Positions 35,047 to 43,759 of a DNA stretch of 64,000 bases are shown here, one piece after another. Origin of the DNA: Njordibacter sp937773555 (lineage in GTDB: Bacteria; Pseudomonadota; Gammaproteobacteria; Pseudomonadales; Balneatricaceae); the NCBI RefSeq assembly GCF_047730085.1, contig NZ_CP159830.1:1426001-1490000 (forward strand), given 5' to 3'. A model generated the notes under the pieces. The model made no database searches. It was not told where the DNA came from and saw nothing but the letters and a program-made list of their open reading frames with translations. The stretch's first letter is position 1. Each line of letters opens with the position of its first letter. Made by a program: the position numbers and the translations under genes.

Positions 35047-36324
35047 ATGTCTGAAAACAGAATTGATACACAAAGGCCTGATGCACCTTTTTTTTCAGCC
35101 TATGGAACCTATTCTGTGGGGGTCAAAACTCTAACTCTAATACACAAACATCAAATTGACCTCCGTCATATTAATGGCAGTAAAGCTAATACTAATGATT
35201 GTCCTCGCTATGATCGTCCATTAGTAACAGAGGTGTGGTACCCAGCTCTGGCTAACTCTCATGGAGAAAAGGGTTTAAACGTTGTTATAAGCGATGGTAA
35301 GACCAGAGTAATCCTTAAGGGCAGGGCCATTCGTGATGCAAGTCCTATCGCTTCTGGCCAATCTTACCCCCTAGTTATTATTAGTCACGGCTACCCAGGC
35401 AATCGGTTTTTGATGTCACACCTTGCTGAGAATCTAGCATCCAAGGGTTATGTAGTGATTGCTCTGGACCACACAGATTCAACCTATGCTGATGCTGCTG
35501 GATTAGCTTCAACACTTTATAATCGAAGATTTGATCAACTATTTGCCATTAATGAAGCGCAGCGATTTAACACCCTAAAAAATCAGTTTTTATATGGTCT
35601 AGTTGATACCAGTCAAACAGGAATAATTGGTTATTCGATGGGCGCCTACGGCGCAGTAGTTACAGCTGGTGGCGGTCTTACCCAGTCATCTGTGGACTCA
35701 CCATGGGTAAACCCCTCTGGCCTTATTGAAGCTCATAAAAGCGGTTCAAAGAGCCATCTAAACCTGATAGATAATCGAGTGAAGACTGTGATTGCTATTG
35801 CGCCATGGGGCATGAACCATGGTTTTTGGGATAAGCAAGGCCTAGAAACAATTACTATTCCAATGTTGTTTGTTGCAGGGTCTGGTGATGATATATCTGG
35901 CTACGAAAATGGAACCAGAGCAATTTGGCAAGCAGCCTCAAATACCGACAGGTCACTACTAACGTTTGATGATGCCGGTCACAATGCGGCCGCACCATAC
36001 CCGGCACCCACCGAGGCGCGTGCGTTTGATAAAGATATTGGCTTTGCGCCTTATGAGCATTATGCAGATGCACTCTGGAATACGTCTAAGATGAATAATG
36101 TGCTGCAACATTTTGCCTCTGTATGGATGGCAAAACACCTTAAGTCTGACAAAAGCATGGCTCCTTATTTAAACCTTTTACCAGTAGGCAATGACGGGGT
36201 TTGGTCCAAAGGGGGAGATGAGAGTCCAAAAGTAGATCACACTTATTGGTGGGGATTTAAGCAGTTCTCTGCAAAAGGTTTACGATTCGAAACCCTGAGC
36301 CGGAAAAAACAAAAAAATAACTGA
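35047..36324 (+). CDS. Predicted alpha/beta hydrolase (dienelactone hydrolase/PAF-acetylhydrolase-like)
   Basis: A 425-residue protein with an alpha/beta hydrolase core: oxyanion region LVIISHGYPGNRF, nucleophile elbow IGYSMGAYG (Ser near residue 197), acid region in MLFVAGSGDDISGYENG and the histidine in FDDAGHNAAAPYP. The N-terminal part (FFSAYGTYSVGVKTLTL, RPLVTEVWYPA) resembles predicted dienelactone hydrolases and PAF-acetylhydrolases. No signal peptide is evident. Substrate and pathway are unknown. It stands alone between clpA and infA, with a shared terminator behind it, and has no functional link to either neighbour. Confidence 0.8.
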   Translation: MSENRIDTQRPDAPFFSAYGTYSVGVKTLTLIHKHQIDLRHINGSKANTNDCPRYDRPLVTEVWYPALANSHGEKGLNVVISDGKTRVILKGRAIRDASPIASGQSYPLVIISHGYPGNRFLMSHLAENLASKGYVVIALDHTDSTYADAAGLASTLYNRRFDQLFAINEAQRFNTLKNQFLYGLVDTSQTGIIGYSMGAYGAVVTAGGGLTQSSVDSPWVNPSGLIEAHKSGSKSHLNLIDNRVKTVIAIAPWGMNHGFWDKQGLETITIPMLFVAGSGDDISGYENGTRAIWQAASNTDRSLLTFDDAGHNAAAPYPAPTEARAFDKDIGFAPYEHYADALWNTSKMNNVLQHFASVWMAKHLKSDKSMAPYLNLLPVGNDGVWSKGGDESPKVDHTYWWGFKQFSAKGLRFETLSRKKQKNN

Positions 36325-36331
36325 CTGAAAT

Positions 36332-36362
36332 AAAAAAAGAGCCCTGAATGCGCTCTTTTTTT
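36332..36362. terminator. Bidirectional terminator between hydrolase gene and infA
   Basis: A-run plus GAGC (36332-36342) pairs with GCTC plus a T-run (36352-36362) around a 9-base loop, only 8 bp after the hydrolase stop. The A-run on the other arm also suits termination of the convergent infA transcript. Confidence 0.88.
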
Positions 36363-36419
36363 AGTTATGGCCGAAGCTCAAGGTTATGAGGCGTTAAACG
36401 CATCCTACAGCCAGCAAGA

Positions 36420-36638
36420 TTAACGGGCGCGGTAGGTGATACGGCCTTTAGTTAAATCGTATGGCGTAAGCTCTACTTTAACTTTGTCACCCGTTAAAAT
36501 TCGAATATAGTGTTTGCGCATCTTTCCGGAGATATGTGCGATAACCACGTGGCCATTTTCCAATTCTACGCGAAACATGGTGTTTGGTAAGGTATCAATA
36601 ATGGTACCTTCCATTTCAATCTGGTCTTCTTTAGCCAT
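36420..36638 (-). CDS. infA: Translation initiation factor IF-1
   Basis: Started at ATG 36638, preceded by GAGG with a 5-6 base gap, the product is 72 residues, exactly the E. coli length; upstream in-frame codons are not part of the family. It is a single OB-fold: MAKEDQIEMEGTIIDTLPNTMFRVELENGHVVIAHISGKMRKHYIRI (conserved throughout) and DKVKVELTPYDLTKGRITYR. IF-1 binds the 30S A site during initiation. The bpt-infA arrangement downstream of aat is standard in gammaproteobacteria. Confidence 0.98.
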   Translation of the reverse strand: MAKEDQIEMEGTIIDTLPNTMFRVELENGHVVIAHISGKMRKHYIRILTGDKVKVELTPYDLTKGRITYRAR

Positions 36639-36735
36639 TAAAGCCTCAAGGGTTGTTACAGAATTTATCATATTTACTTTGCGCGACATTATGCCGTACT
36701 GATGTACAAAAAGCGAGTAAAACACCTATATAAGC

Positions 36736-37434
36736 CTAGGGTACTATTAACTCCTGCCAGATTAAGTCGTCAAACACTTGCAAAGGTTGATATTCAGCTT
36801 TGTAAGCCATTTTTTGACAGTCTTTTACCCAATAACCAAGGTAAACAAACTCCATCCCCTTAGACTTAGCCCAGTGAATCTGCCAAAGCACAGCAAGCCG
36901 CCCTAAGCTTCTTACTTCATAAGCAGGATCAAAGAAAGTGTAAATGGCTGACACGCCTTTAGGAAGTATATCAACCACAGCCACCGCTAATAATTTTTGT
37001 TCTAATCTAAAACATACAAACCATGTATTACTCGACGGGGGTGAATGACACAAGAAGTCTTTAAATTGCTCTAACGATGGCGGGTACATGTCGCCATCAC
37101 TGTGCCGCTGGTTAATATAGTTGACATACAAGCTGTAGATTTCTTCCGAAGAAGAAGGCAGTTCAAAACTAACGTGCAGGTCTTTATTGCGGTTAAGCAC
37201 GCGTTTTTGGCTTTTACTAACCTTAAAACCTGCAAGAGGAACACGAACAGACTTACATTCACCGCAGCCTTCGCACCAAGGCCGGTATATATGTTCACCA
37301 CTGCGCCTAAAGCCCATATCAGTGAGTTGCATATAAATTGATTCGTCCAAGGTCTGGTCTGGGCTTAAAAAAATTGACCTCGCTTGGCGATTATCCAAAT
37401 AACTGCAGCTGTGCTCAGGTGTTGGGTAAAACAC
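36736..37434 (-). CDS. bpt: Aspartate/glutamate leucyltransferase Bpt
   Basis: Adds leucine to N-terminal Asp or Glu to create an N-degron read by ClpS. The 232-residue protein shows the arginyl-tRNA-protein transferase family N-terminal block HSCSYLDNRQARSIF...YMQLTDMGFRRSGEHIYRPWCEGCGECKSVRVPL with the conserved cysteines, and the C-terminal acyltransferase part YTFFDPAYEVRSLGRLAVLWQI...YLGYWVKDCQKMAYKAEYQPLQVF. Bacterial members of this size are Bpt rather than eukaryotic Ate1. It lies between aat and infA on the same strand. Confidence 0.96.
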   Translation of the reverse strand: MFYPTPEHSCSYLDNRQARSIFLSPDQTLDESIYMQLTDMGFRRSGEHIYRPWCEGCGECKSVRVPLAGFKVSKSQKRVLNRNKDLHVSFELPSSSEEIYSLYVNYINQRHSDGDMYPPSLEQFKDFLCHSPPSSNTWFVCFRLEQKLLAVAVVDILPKGVSAIYTFFDPAYEVRSLGRLAVLWQIHWAKSKGMEFVYLGYWVKDCQKMAYKAEYQPLQVFDDLIWQELIVP

Positions 37435-37504
37435 TAATGTATTAACATCAATTGATGAAGAAATGGAAAACCACCACTTTATGCAGGTTAATGAAGGACC
37501 TAAC

Positions 37505-38209
37505 TTAAGACTGTACCACCAGATCCCATAAACTATCTACTCCATACGACAGATTTTGTTCTAGGTAGTTTTCAAATTCTGCCATAGGGATTTCCTGGGC
37601 ACCAAGACTAGCTAAGTGTGGCGTATGCATCTGGCAATCTATAAGCACAAAACCCCACTGTGCTATCCGTTGAGCCAGATGAATAAACGCTATTTTAGAT
37701 GCATTATCTGCTCGACTAAACATAGACTCACCGAAGAACATCCGTCCTAGGGCAACACCATACAAACCGCCTACTAACTCACCGCCATGCCATACTTCAA
37801 CGCTATGGGCGTATCCTTGGCGATACAATTGCGTATAAGCATTTTGCATGTCTTGTGTAATCCAGCTTTCTGCCGAGGTTTGATCCGCTCTTGGGGTAGA
37901 ACCGCAAGCTTTCACTACGCGCTCAAATGCATGATCAAAAGTGACTATAAATGGTGTCTTACGGATAACTTTAACCATGCTTTTAGAGATATGAATTTGA
38001 TGTGGATTGATGACCATCCTAGGACTTGGGGCCCACCAAAGGATAGGATCGTGATCAGAAAACCAAGGAAAAATACCACATTGGTAGGCATGTAACAGCC
38101 TTGATACAGATAAGTCACCACCCACAGCTAACAACCCTTGAGGGTCGTCAAGGGCTTCTGAGACTGGTGGAAACCAATAATCATCGTTGTCTAGTTGGTA
38201 AACAGGCAT
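37505..38209 (-). CDS. aat: Leucyl/phenylalanyl-tRNA-protein transferase
   Basis: Transfers Leu or Phe from tRNA to proteins with N-terminal Lys or Arg, making primary N-degrons. The 234-residue protein is full length (E. coli 234): FPPVSEALDDPQGLLAVGGDLSVSRLLHAYQCGIFPWFSDHDPILWWAPSPR, SWITQDMQNAYTQLYRQGYAHSVEVW, LVGGLYGVALGRMFFGESMFS and LIDCQMHTPHLASLGAQEI. bpt follows 70 bp downstream. The 382-bp gap upstream separates it from ftsK. Confidence 0.98.
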   Translation of the reverse strand: MPVYQLDNDDYWFPPVSEALDDPQGLLAVGGDLSVSRLLHAYQCGIFPWFSDHDPILWWAPSPRMVINPHQIHISKSMVKVIRKTPFIVTFDHAFERVVKACGSTPRADQTSAESWITQDMQNAYTQLYRQGYAHSVEVWHGGELVGGLYGVALGRMFFGESMFSRADNASKIAFIHLAQRIAQWGFVLIDCQMHTPHLASLGAQEIPMAEFENYLEQNLSYGVDSLWDLVVQS

Positions 38210-38518
38210 AGGTTAATTATACATCAAGAGGTTAACTCTCGGTAAAATACCCTAGCCTAAATACAAGATTAAAAGGCGTGCATTTTTATTAGTATCTTAG
38301 TTAGAGAGATAACAAAAAAGTTAGTATTTGGTTATACGATTCTGCCTTATTCATGGTTGTTGTCATTCCATGGTGCTGCAGCCTAAAGTGACCCTAAGTA
38401 TATGATGCTAAGGGTCTGTTGCACACGTGACAAGTCAACTAATTTGTCGATAAGGGCAATAAAATGCAAGTCTACGGCCTGTTAACTCAAAGGCCAGACA
38501 ACTAGAACATCATTAAGC
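38210..38518. other. Intergenic gap between aat and ftsK, no gene seen
   Basis: No open frame with a plausible start, no tRNA-like fold and no strong terminator is visible. A weak 6-bp stem (GACCCT at 38390 with AGGGTC near 38411) and GGCC-N12-GGCC near 38477-38496 are the only local dyads. I found no CTGT-N8-ACAG LexA box, although E. coli ftsK has one. Confidence 0.5.
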
Positions 38519-38547
38519 TTGGTTCAACTATCAGGATTGCGTATCAT
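38519..38547 (+). promoter_or_regulatory. Probable sigma-70 promoter of ftsK
   Basis: TTGGTT at 38519-38524, a 17-base spacer and TATCAT at 38542-38547, 45 bp before the GTG start. Each hexamer has one or two mismatches. Confidence 0.5.
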
Positions 38548-38591
38548 AGGCTAAGTTTGCTCAATCAAACACACGCACAAGGAAATCGTTA

Positions 38592-41300
38592 GTGGCCACA
38601 ATAAACCCACGCACATCGTCAAAGGTAAGCAACAAAGAAGCTTCAAGCTGGATACAGCGTTTAAGCTGGCACGGTTTCCATTTGGCACTATTGGCTTTTA
38701 GTGTTTATGTGTTGATTGTACTTATTACTTTTGATGCAAGTGACCCAACCTCTACTCAAGCGTTTGATGTGTCTAACATTCATAATGCTGGAGGTACTTT
38801 TGGCGCAGTATTGGCAGATTTATTTTTTTGGGCTTTAGGTTTAATTGCTTACCTTATACCGCTGTTACTCATACAGTATGAGGTCATACGTTTTATTGGT
38901 CAGTCTCGCTATACACATTATGATCCTGACAACAATGTCTGGTTTAAAATGCTCACCCTTAGCGCTTTAGTTATAGCCGCGTGTGTTTATGCTTCTATTC
39001 ACATATCTAATACCGACTTAACCTACCCACAAGGCAGTGGGGGCTTATTGGGGTTAACTCTAGGATTACCGCTTAATAAAGCCCTCGGTATGACGGGCAC
39101 CAATATTTTACTCCTAACCACGTTGATATTAGCGATTAGTCACTTTTGGCAACTTCGCTGGGGCACCATCACAGAAACTATAGGTCGGCATAGCATTTAC
39201 TGGTGCGAACACTTGTGGCAAAGTTTGTTTGGTCAAAAGCGCCACACCCAAGAGCTTAAAACGCCCCGTGAGGCAGTCGCGAGTCCTAGCAGTTATGGTA
39301 ATCCAGCCCCTAAATTATCCTTAGGGTCAAAATTAGCTATGCCAATAACTGCAATTTGGCGCTTTATAAGAAATCTTTGGCCATTTAAACGTGTCTCCAA
39401 TAAGCCTAAGAAGCCCCCCCTTAAAACTGTTATACCCGTCCACAAAAAACCAATTATTCCGGTAATTGATGACCAGAACTTAACCAGCCATGCAGCCGAC
39501 TTTAGCGTCGATGATGTTGCTGCTGCGCTTGACTCAGTGCCCACCAAAAGCAAAGCTTCTGTTACAAGCCAAACCCCTACACAGTCAAGTACGCCTGCCA
39601 CTTCTGCCACAAGCACTGGGCTGCAAGCTAATGCTGTGAATAAGCATGGAGCCACACCTATAGCGCCTTTACCGAGTGCAATTAAACCGCACGTTTCACC
39701 TGTTGCTAACGTTAAAGAAGTTAAAATAGTGCCTTTGTCTGAAATTCATAAACAGGATACGGGTACCTCTCAAACAGAGCAACACGGGAAAGTGACCAAA
39801 CACAAGAACTTACCCCCATTAAGCTTACTTGATCCACCAAATGTTAGCCTCAATCCAACCATTACCTCAGAAGAACTAACCCATTTAAGCCAACTTTTGG
39901 AAGCCAAGCTGCTAGATTTTGGAGTTATTGCAGAGGTGGTTGAGGTTAACCCAGGGCCTGTTATTACGCGCATTGAAATACGCCCAGCACCAGGCACAAA
40001 AGTAAGCAAAATAAGCAATTTATCAAAAGATTTAGCTCGTTCAATGGCGGTTATGAGCGTGCGCGTCGTTGAGGTCATTGCCGGGAAATCTGTCATCGGC
40101 ATAGAAATTCCAAACCAACACAGAGAAATGGTTCGTATCAGTGAGGTTATTGGCAGTAAGCCTTACTTATCTTCAACCAGCCCACTTACCCTCACTTTAG
40201 GCAATGATATTGCGGGCAAACCAGTGGTAGTGGACCTAGCAAAGATGCCGCACTTATTAGTCGCTGGCACTACAGGTTCTGGTAAGTCTGTAGGCGTTAA
40301 CGCTATGATTATGAGCATATTACTAAAATCAACGCCAGACCAAGTTCGTATGCTGTTAGTTGACCCCAAAATGTTAGAGCTGTCGATTTATGATGGGATT
40401 CCGCATCTACTAGCTCCTGTAATTACTGACATGAAAGAAGCTGCTGGAGGCCTGCGCTGGTGTGTTGCCGAAATGGAAAGACGCTATCGTTTGATGGCTT
40501 CCCAAGGCGTTCGAAATCTTGCAGGGTTTAATACTAAGATTACCGCAGGAGATCCTATTTTAGACCCCATCTGGGTGCCGGATGAAGCCAATGGTGAAAA
40601 TATGGATGATAGACCCTACTTGGATCCACTGCCTTATATCGTAGTTGTAGTCGATGAGTTTGCTGACATGATAATGGTGGTAGGCAAAAAAGTAGAGGAG
40701 CTCATTGCCCGGATTGCTCAAAAAGCTAGGGCTGCGGGCATCCATCTTATACTGGCAACTCAACGTCCTTCTGTAGATGTGATTACAGGACTAATTAAAG
40801 CCAACGTTCCCACTCGCATTGCCTTTCAAGTGAGCTCTAAAATTGATTCTCGTACCATACTTGACCAAGGTGGTGCAGAAAGTCTTTTGGGTCATGGGGA
40901 TATGCTCTATCTACCGCCAGGTAAAAGTATGCCAGAACGCGTCCATGGAGCTTTTGTCAGTGATGATGAAGTTCATCGAGTCGTTGATGCTTGGAAGCAA
41001 CGGGGTTCACCTTTGTTCATCGAAGCTATTGTAGAAGGAAATTATGATCAGGAAGCTGGTTTTGGCTTGGCGTCTTCAGAAGGTGCCTTTGAAGAAGACA
41101 AGGACCGTTTATATGATGAGGCAGTAGCCTTTATCACCGAAACTCGCAGGGCTTCGATTTCTTCTGTTCAGCGGAAGTTTAAAATTGGCTATAACCGCGC
41201 AGCCCGAATGATTGAAGCCATGGAGGCTGCAGGAGTGATTACTGCTCCAGCCCATAATGGTAGTAGGGAAGTCCTTGCTCCACCTCCACATCGCGATTAA
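38592..41300 (+). CDS. ftsK: DNA translocase FtsK
   Basis: GTG start with AAGGAA eight bases upstream. The 902-residue protein has four to five N-terminal membrane segments (residues 25-190), a proline/threonine/serine-rich linker (about 230-420), and a RecA-like motor with Walker A AGTTGSGKSVGVNAM near residue 559, DPKMLELSIYDGIPHL, Walker B YIVVVVDEFADMIM, ATQRPSVDVITGLIKANVPTRIAFQVSS and the C-terminal winged-helix gamma domain (SISSVQRKFKIGYNRAARMIEAMEAAGVI) that reads KOPS. The linker is shorter than in E. coli (1329 residues). It is first in the ftsK-lolA-rarA-crcB-serS run. Confidence 0.98.
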   Translation: MATINPRTSSKVSNKEASSWIQRLSWHGFHLALLAFSVYVLIVLITFDASDPTSTQAFDVSNIHNAGGTFGAVLADLFFWALGLIAYLIPLLLIQYEVIRFIGQSRYTHYDPDNNVWFKMLTLSALVIAACVYASIHISNTDLTYPQGSGGLLGLTLGLPLNKALGMTGTNILLLTTLILAISHFWQLRWGTITETIGRHSIYWCEHLWQSLFGQKRHTQELKTPREAVASPSSYGNPAPKLSLGSKLAMPITAIWRFIRNLWPFKRVSNKPKKPPLKTVIPVHKKPIIPVIDDQNLTSHAADFSVDDVAAALDSVPTKSKASVTSQTPTQSSTPATSATSTGLQANAVNKHGATPIAPLPSAIKPHVSPVANVKEVKIVPLSEIHKQDTGTSQTEQHGKVTKHKNLPPLSLLDPPNVSLNPTITSEELTHLSQLLEAKLLDFGVIAEVVEVNPGPVITRIEIRPAPGTKVSKISNLSKDLARSMAVMSVRVVEVIAGKSVIGIEIPNQHREMVRISEVIGSKPYLSSTSPLTLTLGNDIAGKPVVVDLAKMPHLLVAGTTGSGKSVGVNAMIMSILLKSTPDQVRMLLVDPKMLELSIYDGIPHLLAPVITDMKEAAGGLRWCVAEMERRYRLMASQGVRNLAGFNTKITAGDPILDPIWVPDEANGENMDDRPYLDPLPYIVVVVDEFADMIMVVGKKVEELIARIAQKARAAGIHLILATQRPSVDVITGLIKANVPTRIAFQVSSKIDSRTILDQGGAESLLGHGDMLYLPPGKSMPERVHGAFVSDDEVHRVVDAWKQRGSPLFIEAIVEGNYDQEAGFGLASSEGAFEEDKDRLYDEAVAFITETRRASISSVQRKFKIGYNRAARMIEAMEAAGVITAPAHNGSREVLAPPPHRD

Positions 41301-41319
41301 TTAAATAGAAGGATGTATC

Positions 41320-41943
41320 ATGCGTTTAGCCATATTTCTGCTTAGTATAACCATAGCTAGCACTAGCCTGGCGCAAACCGCCGCTCAATCTCTAGGCCAG
41401 CAGTTGGGCCGCCAGACAAACATTGAAGCAGACTTTGTGCAGTATGTTTTGGATGCTAGTGGCAGCCGCTTACAAGAAACCCGTGGCCATATGGTATTAG
41501 CTCACCCCAATCAGTTTTGGTGGCAGACTGCAGATCCATTTGCACAACTGCTAGTCAGCAATGGAAAGCGACTGTGGATCTATGATAAAGACCTAGAGCA
41601 GGTCACGGTTCAAACCCTAGACCAACGCACCACGAGCACCCCAGCATTGTTACTCAGTGGCAATGGCACAGACATAGGGGCTGAGTTTAATGTTGTAATG
41701 AAACGTGGGGACAATGGTTTAGTGTTCTACCGACTTACGCCTAAGGACCCTGAAAGCCTTTATCAAACCCTGAGGCTCAACTTCAAAAACAACCAACTAC
41801 TCGAAATGCAATTAGAAGACGCAATGCACCAAAAAACGAGCCTTACATTTAGTAATATGGTGTTTGACCCTCTAATTAAAGATGATTTATTTAATTTTGT
41901 AATTCCTGAAAATATTGATGTGTTAGAGATGGACCAGTTTTGA
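41320..41943 (+). CDS. lolA: Outer-membrane lipoprotein carrier protein LolA
   Basis: Periplasmic chaperone that carries lipoproteins from LolCDE to LolB. The 207-residue precursor has a signal peptide with cleavage near residue 18 (STSLA/QTA), then the half-barrel sequence IEADFVQYVLDASGSRLQETRGHMVLAHPNQFWWQTADPFAQLLVSNGKRLWIYDKDLEQVTVQ, typical of LolA. An AAGGA ribosome site precedes it. Its TGA stop overlaps the TTG start of rarA, so the two are coupled. Confidence 0.97.
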   Translation: MRLAIFLLSITIASTSLAQTAAQSLGQQLGRQTNIEADFVQYVLDASGSRLQETRGHMVLAHPNQFWWQTADPFAQLLVSNGKRLWIYDKDLEQVTVQTLDQRTTSTPALLLSGNGTDIGAEFNVVMKRGDNGLVFYRLTPKDPESLYQTLRLNFKNNQLLEMQLEDAMHQKTSLTFSNMVFDPLIKDDLFNFVIPENIDVLEMDQF

Positions 41944-43283
41944 TAAACGACTTATTTACCCATGAAACCTCAGGTTATCAGCCATTAGCTAGCCGAATGC
42001 GGCCACAAATGCTAAGCCAATACGTAGGCCAATCGCACCTTTTAGGCGAGGGAAAAAACTTGGGAAAAGCGTTAACTCAAGGATTACTCCACAGTATGAT
42101 TCTGTGGGGCCCACCAGGGGTAGGTAAAACGACCTTGGCGCAATTAATGAGTAAAGTAAGTGATGCTCACTTTATGACTTTATCAGCTGTAATGTCTGGT
42201 GTTAAAGATATTCGCGCGTCTGTTCAAGAAGCCCAACAGGTTCGCGCTCAGTCTGGGCGAGATAGCGTATTGTTCGTTGATGAGGTACACCGATTCAACA
42301 AGTCTCAACAGGATGCGTTCCTACCTTATATTGAAGATGGTACTTTTATTTTTGTGGGTGCTACCACCGAGAATCCGGCCTTTGAACTCAATAATGCGTT
42401 AATGTCTCGGTCGAGGGTTTATGTTTTAAAGTCTTTGTCTGAAGACGAGCTCGCGGCATTATTACAGCAAGCCCTAATTGATAAAGAAAGAGGTTTAGGT
42501 AAGCTCAATATTGATATAAAAGATCCTCATCGCAAGCTTTTATTGCAAGCAGCAGATGGTGATGCCCGCCGATTACTTAATCTGTTAGAAATAGCCACAG
42601 ACCTAGCAGAGCCACAAAATGGTGGTTTGGTTATAGATAACAGTGTTTTAGAACAAGTGTTACAAACAAGCCCCAAACGTTTTGATAAAGGTGGCGATAT
42701 TTTTTATGATCAAATTTCCGCCTTTCATAAGTCTGTTCGCGGATCTGACCCCAGTGGTTCCTTATATTGGCTAGCTCGTATGATTGATGCTGGTTGTGAC
42801 CCTCTCTATATCGCTCGGCGCCTTCTTGCCATTGCGTCAGAAGACATCGGTAACGCCGACCCAAGAGCATTGCAAGTGGCGGTGAATGCTTGGCAGGTGT
42901 TTGAAAGAGTAGGGCCAGCTGAGGGTAATCGTGCCATTGCCCATGCAGCTGTTTATTGTGCCTGTGCCGCAAAAAGTAACGCCGTTGACACTGCGTTTAA
43001 AGCCGCTATGAAACTAGCAAGAGAAGAACCTAGTTACGATGTGCCCAACCATTTGCGCAACGCACCGACAAGCCTAGCGCATTCTTTGGGCCATGGGGCA
43101 GACTATAGGTATGCTCACGCAGAACCTATGGCTTTTGCGGCTGGAGAAAGCTACCTGCCAGAAGCACTTGCACACCGTGTTCTGTATCACCCGAGTGATC
43201 GTGGTGTTGAAGTAAAAATTGGTGAAAAGTTAGAAAAACTAGCGCAGCTGAACCAAAATAGTGATCAACAGCGTTATAAATAG
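41940..43283 (+). CDS. rarA: Replication-associated recombination protein RarA (MgsA)
   Basis: A 447-residue AAA+ ATPase that acts at stalled forks, same length as E. coli (447). It has LASRMRPQMLSQYVGQSHLLGEGK, Walker A WGPPGVGKTTLAQL near residue 57, Walker B LFVDEVHRFNKSQQDAFLPYIEDG, sensor GATTENPAFELNNALMSRSRVY, DGDARRLLNLLE, and the tetramerisation domain SEDIGNADPRALQVAVNAW. The first codon is TTG overlapping the lolA stop (TTGA). No separate ribosome site is obvious, consistent with coupling. Confidence 0.97.
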   Translation: MINDLFTHETSGYQPLASRMRPQMLSQYVGQSHLLGEGKNLGKALTQGLLHSMILWGPPGVGKTTLAQLMSKVSDAHFMTLSAVMSGVKDIRASVQEAQQVRAQSGRDSVLFVDEVHRFNKSQQDAFLPYIEDGTFIFVGATTENPAFELNNALMSRSRVYVLKSLSEDELAALLQQALIDKERGLGKLNIDIKDPHRKLLLQAADGDARRLLNLLEIATDLAEPQNGGLVIDNSVLEQVLQTSPKRFDKGGDIFYDQISAFHKSVRGSDPSGSLYWLARMIDAGCDPLYIARRLLAIASEDIGNADPRALQVAVNAWQVFERVGPAEGNRAIAHAAVYCACAAKSNAVDTAFKAAMKLAREEPSYDVPNHLRNAPTSLAHSLGHGADYRYAHAEPMAFAAGESYLPEALAHRVLYHPSDRGVEVKIGEKLEKLAQLNQNSDQQRYK

Positions 43284-43297
43284 CACCTTTTGTAAGC

Positions 43298-43326
43298 TAT
43301 AATAGCGTTAGATAAAAGTAGGGGAG
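43298..43326 (+). promoter_or_regulatory. crcB -10 element and ribosome-binding site
   Basis: A perfect TATAAT at 43298-43303 gives crcB its own likely transcript start near 43310, and GGGGAG at 43321-43326 is a strong ribosome site whose 6-base spacing points to ATC 43333 as first codon. Confidence 0.55.
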
Positions 43327-43332
43327 AATCCA

Positions 43333-43710
43333 ATCGTCGGTCAATTAGTTGCTATCGCCTGTGGAGGTGCTATTGGTGCGTTATGCCGCTTTGGCCTGCA
43401 GCATTGGTTAGGAGCTATTTATAGTGGCCGCTTTCCATTGGCTATATTTCTTGCCAACTCCATTGGTTCGTTCTGTTTAGGCCTACTTTATGTACTTATC
43501 ATTGAAAAAGGCCTAATCCCTGATATTTGGCGGCCGTTGTTAATCATAGGTTTGCTTGGTGCATTCACCACTTTCTCTACCTTTTCATTAGATAGCATTT
43601 TGCTTATTGAACAGGGTGAATGGTTTATGGCATTAGTTAATGTTTTTTCAAATGTTTGTGTAGGATTAATAGCAGCCGTTATTGGTATGTACATTGGCCG
43701 CTGGTTATAA
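43333..43710 (+). CDS. crcB: Fluoride channel CrcB/FluC, apparent ATC start
   Basis: A dimeric four-helix fluoride exporter. The protein-like reading begins IVGQLVAIACGGAIGALCRF, matching the CrcB N-terminus (GGxxGaxxRf), then FPLAIFLANSIGSFCLGLLY with the conserved Asn, and LLGAFTTFSTFSLDSILL, the phenylalanine/threonine-lined pore. Starting at ATC 43333 gives 125 residues (E. coli 127). No ATG, GTG or TTG exists in this frame between the stop at 43309 and TTG 43438. Starting at that TTG would delete the first helix. A near-cognate ATC start, or a base error in the assembly, explains this. Flanked by rarA and serS. Confidence 0.85.
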   Translation: MVGQLVAIACGGAIGALCRFGLQHWLGAIYSGRFPLAIFLANSIGSFCLGLLYVLIIEKGLIPDIWRPLLIIGLLGAFTTFSTFSLDSILLIEQGEWFMALVNVFSNVCVGLIAAVIGMYIGRWL

Positions 43711-43759
43711 AAATAATTTTTACCTGATACTTCGTGTCGTTTTACTCTAGGAATACTTC

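Noticed and set aside
43300..43335. Fluoride riboswitch before crcB
   Set aside because: The TATAAT at 43298-43303 leaves a leader of about 25 bases, too short for the crcB aptamer, and no aptamer pairing is visible.
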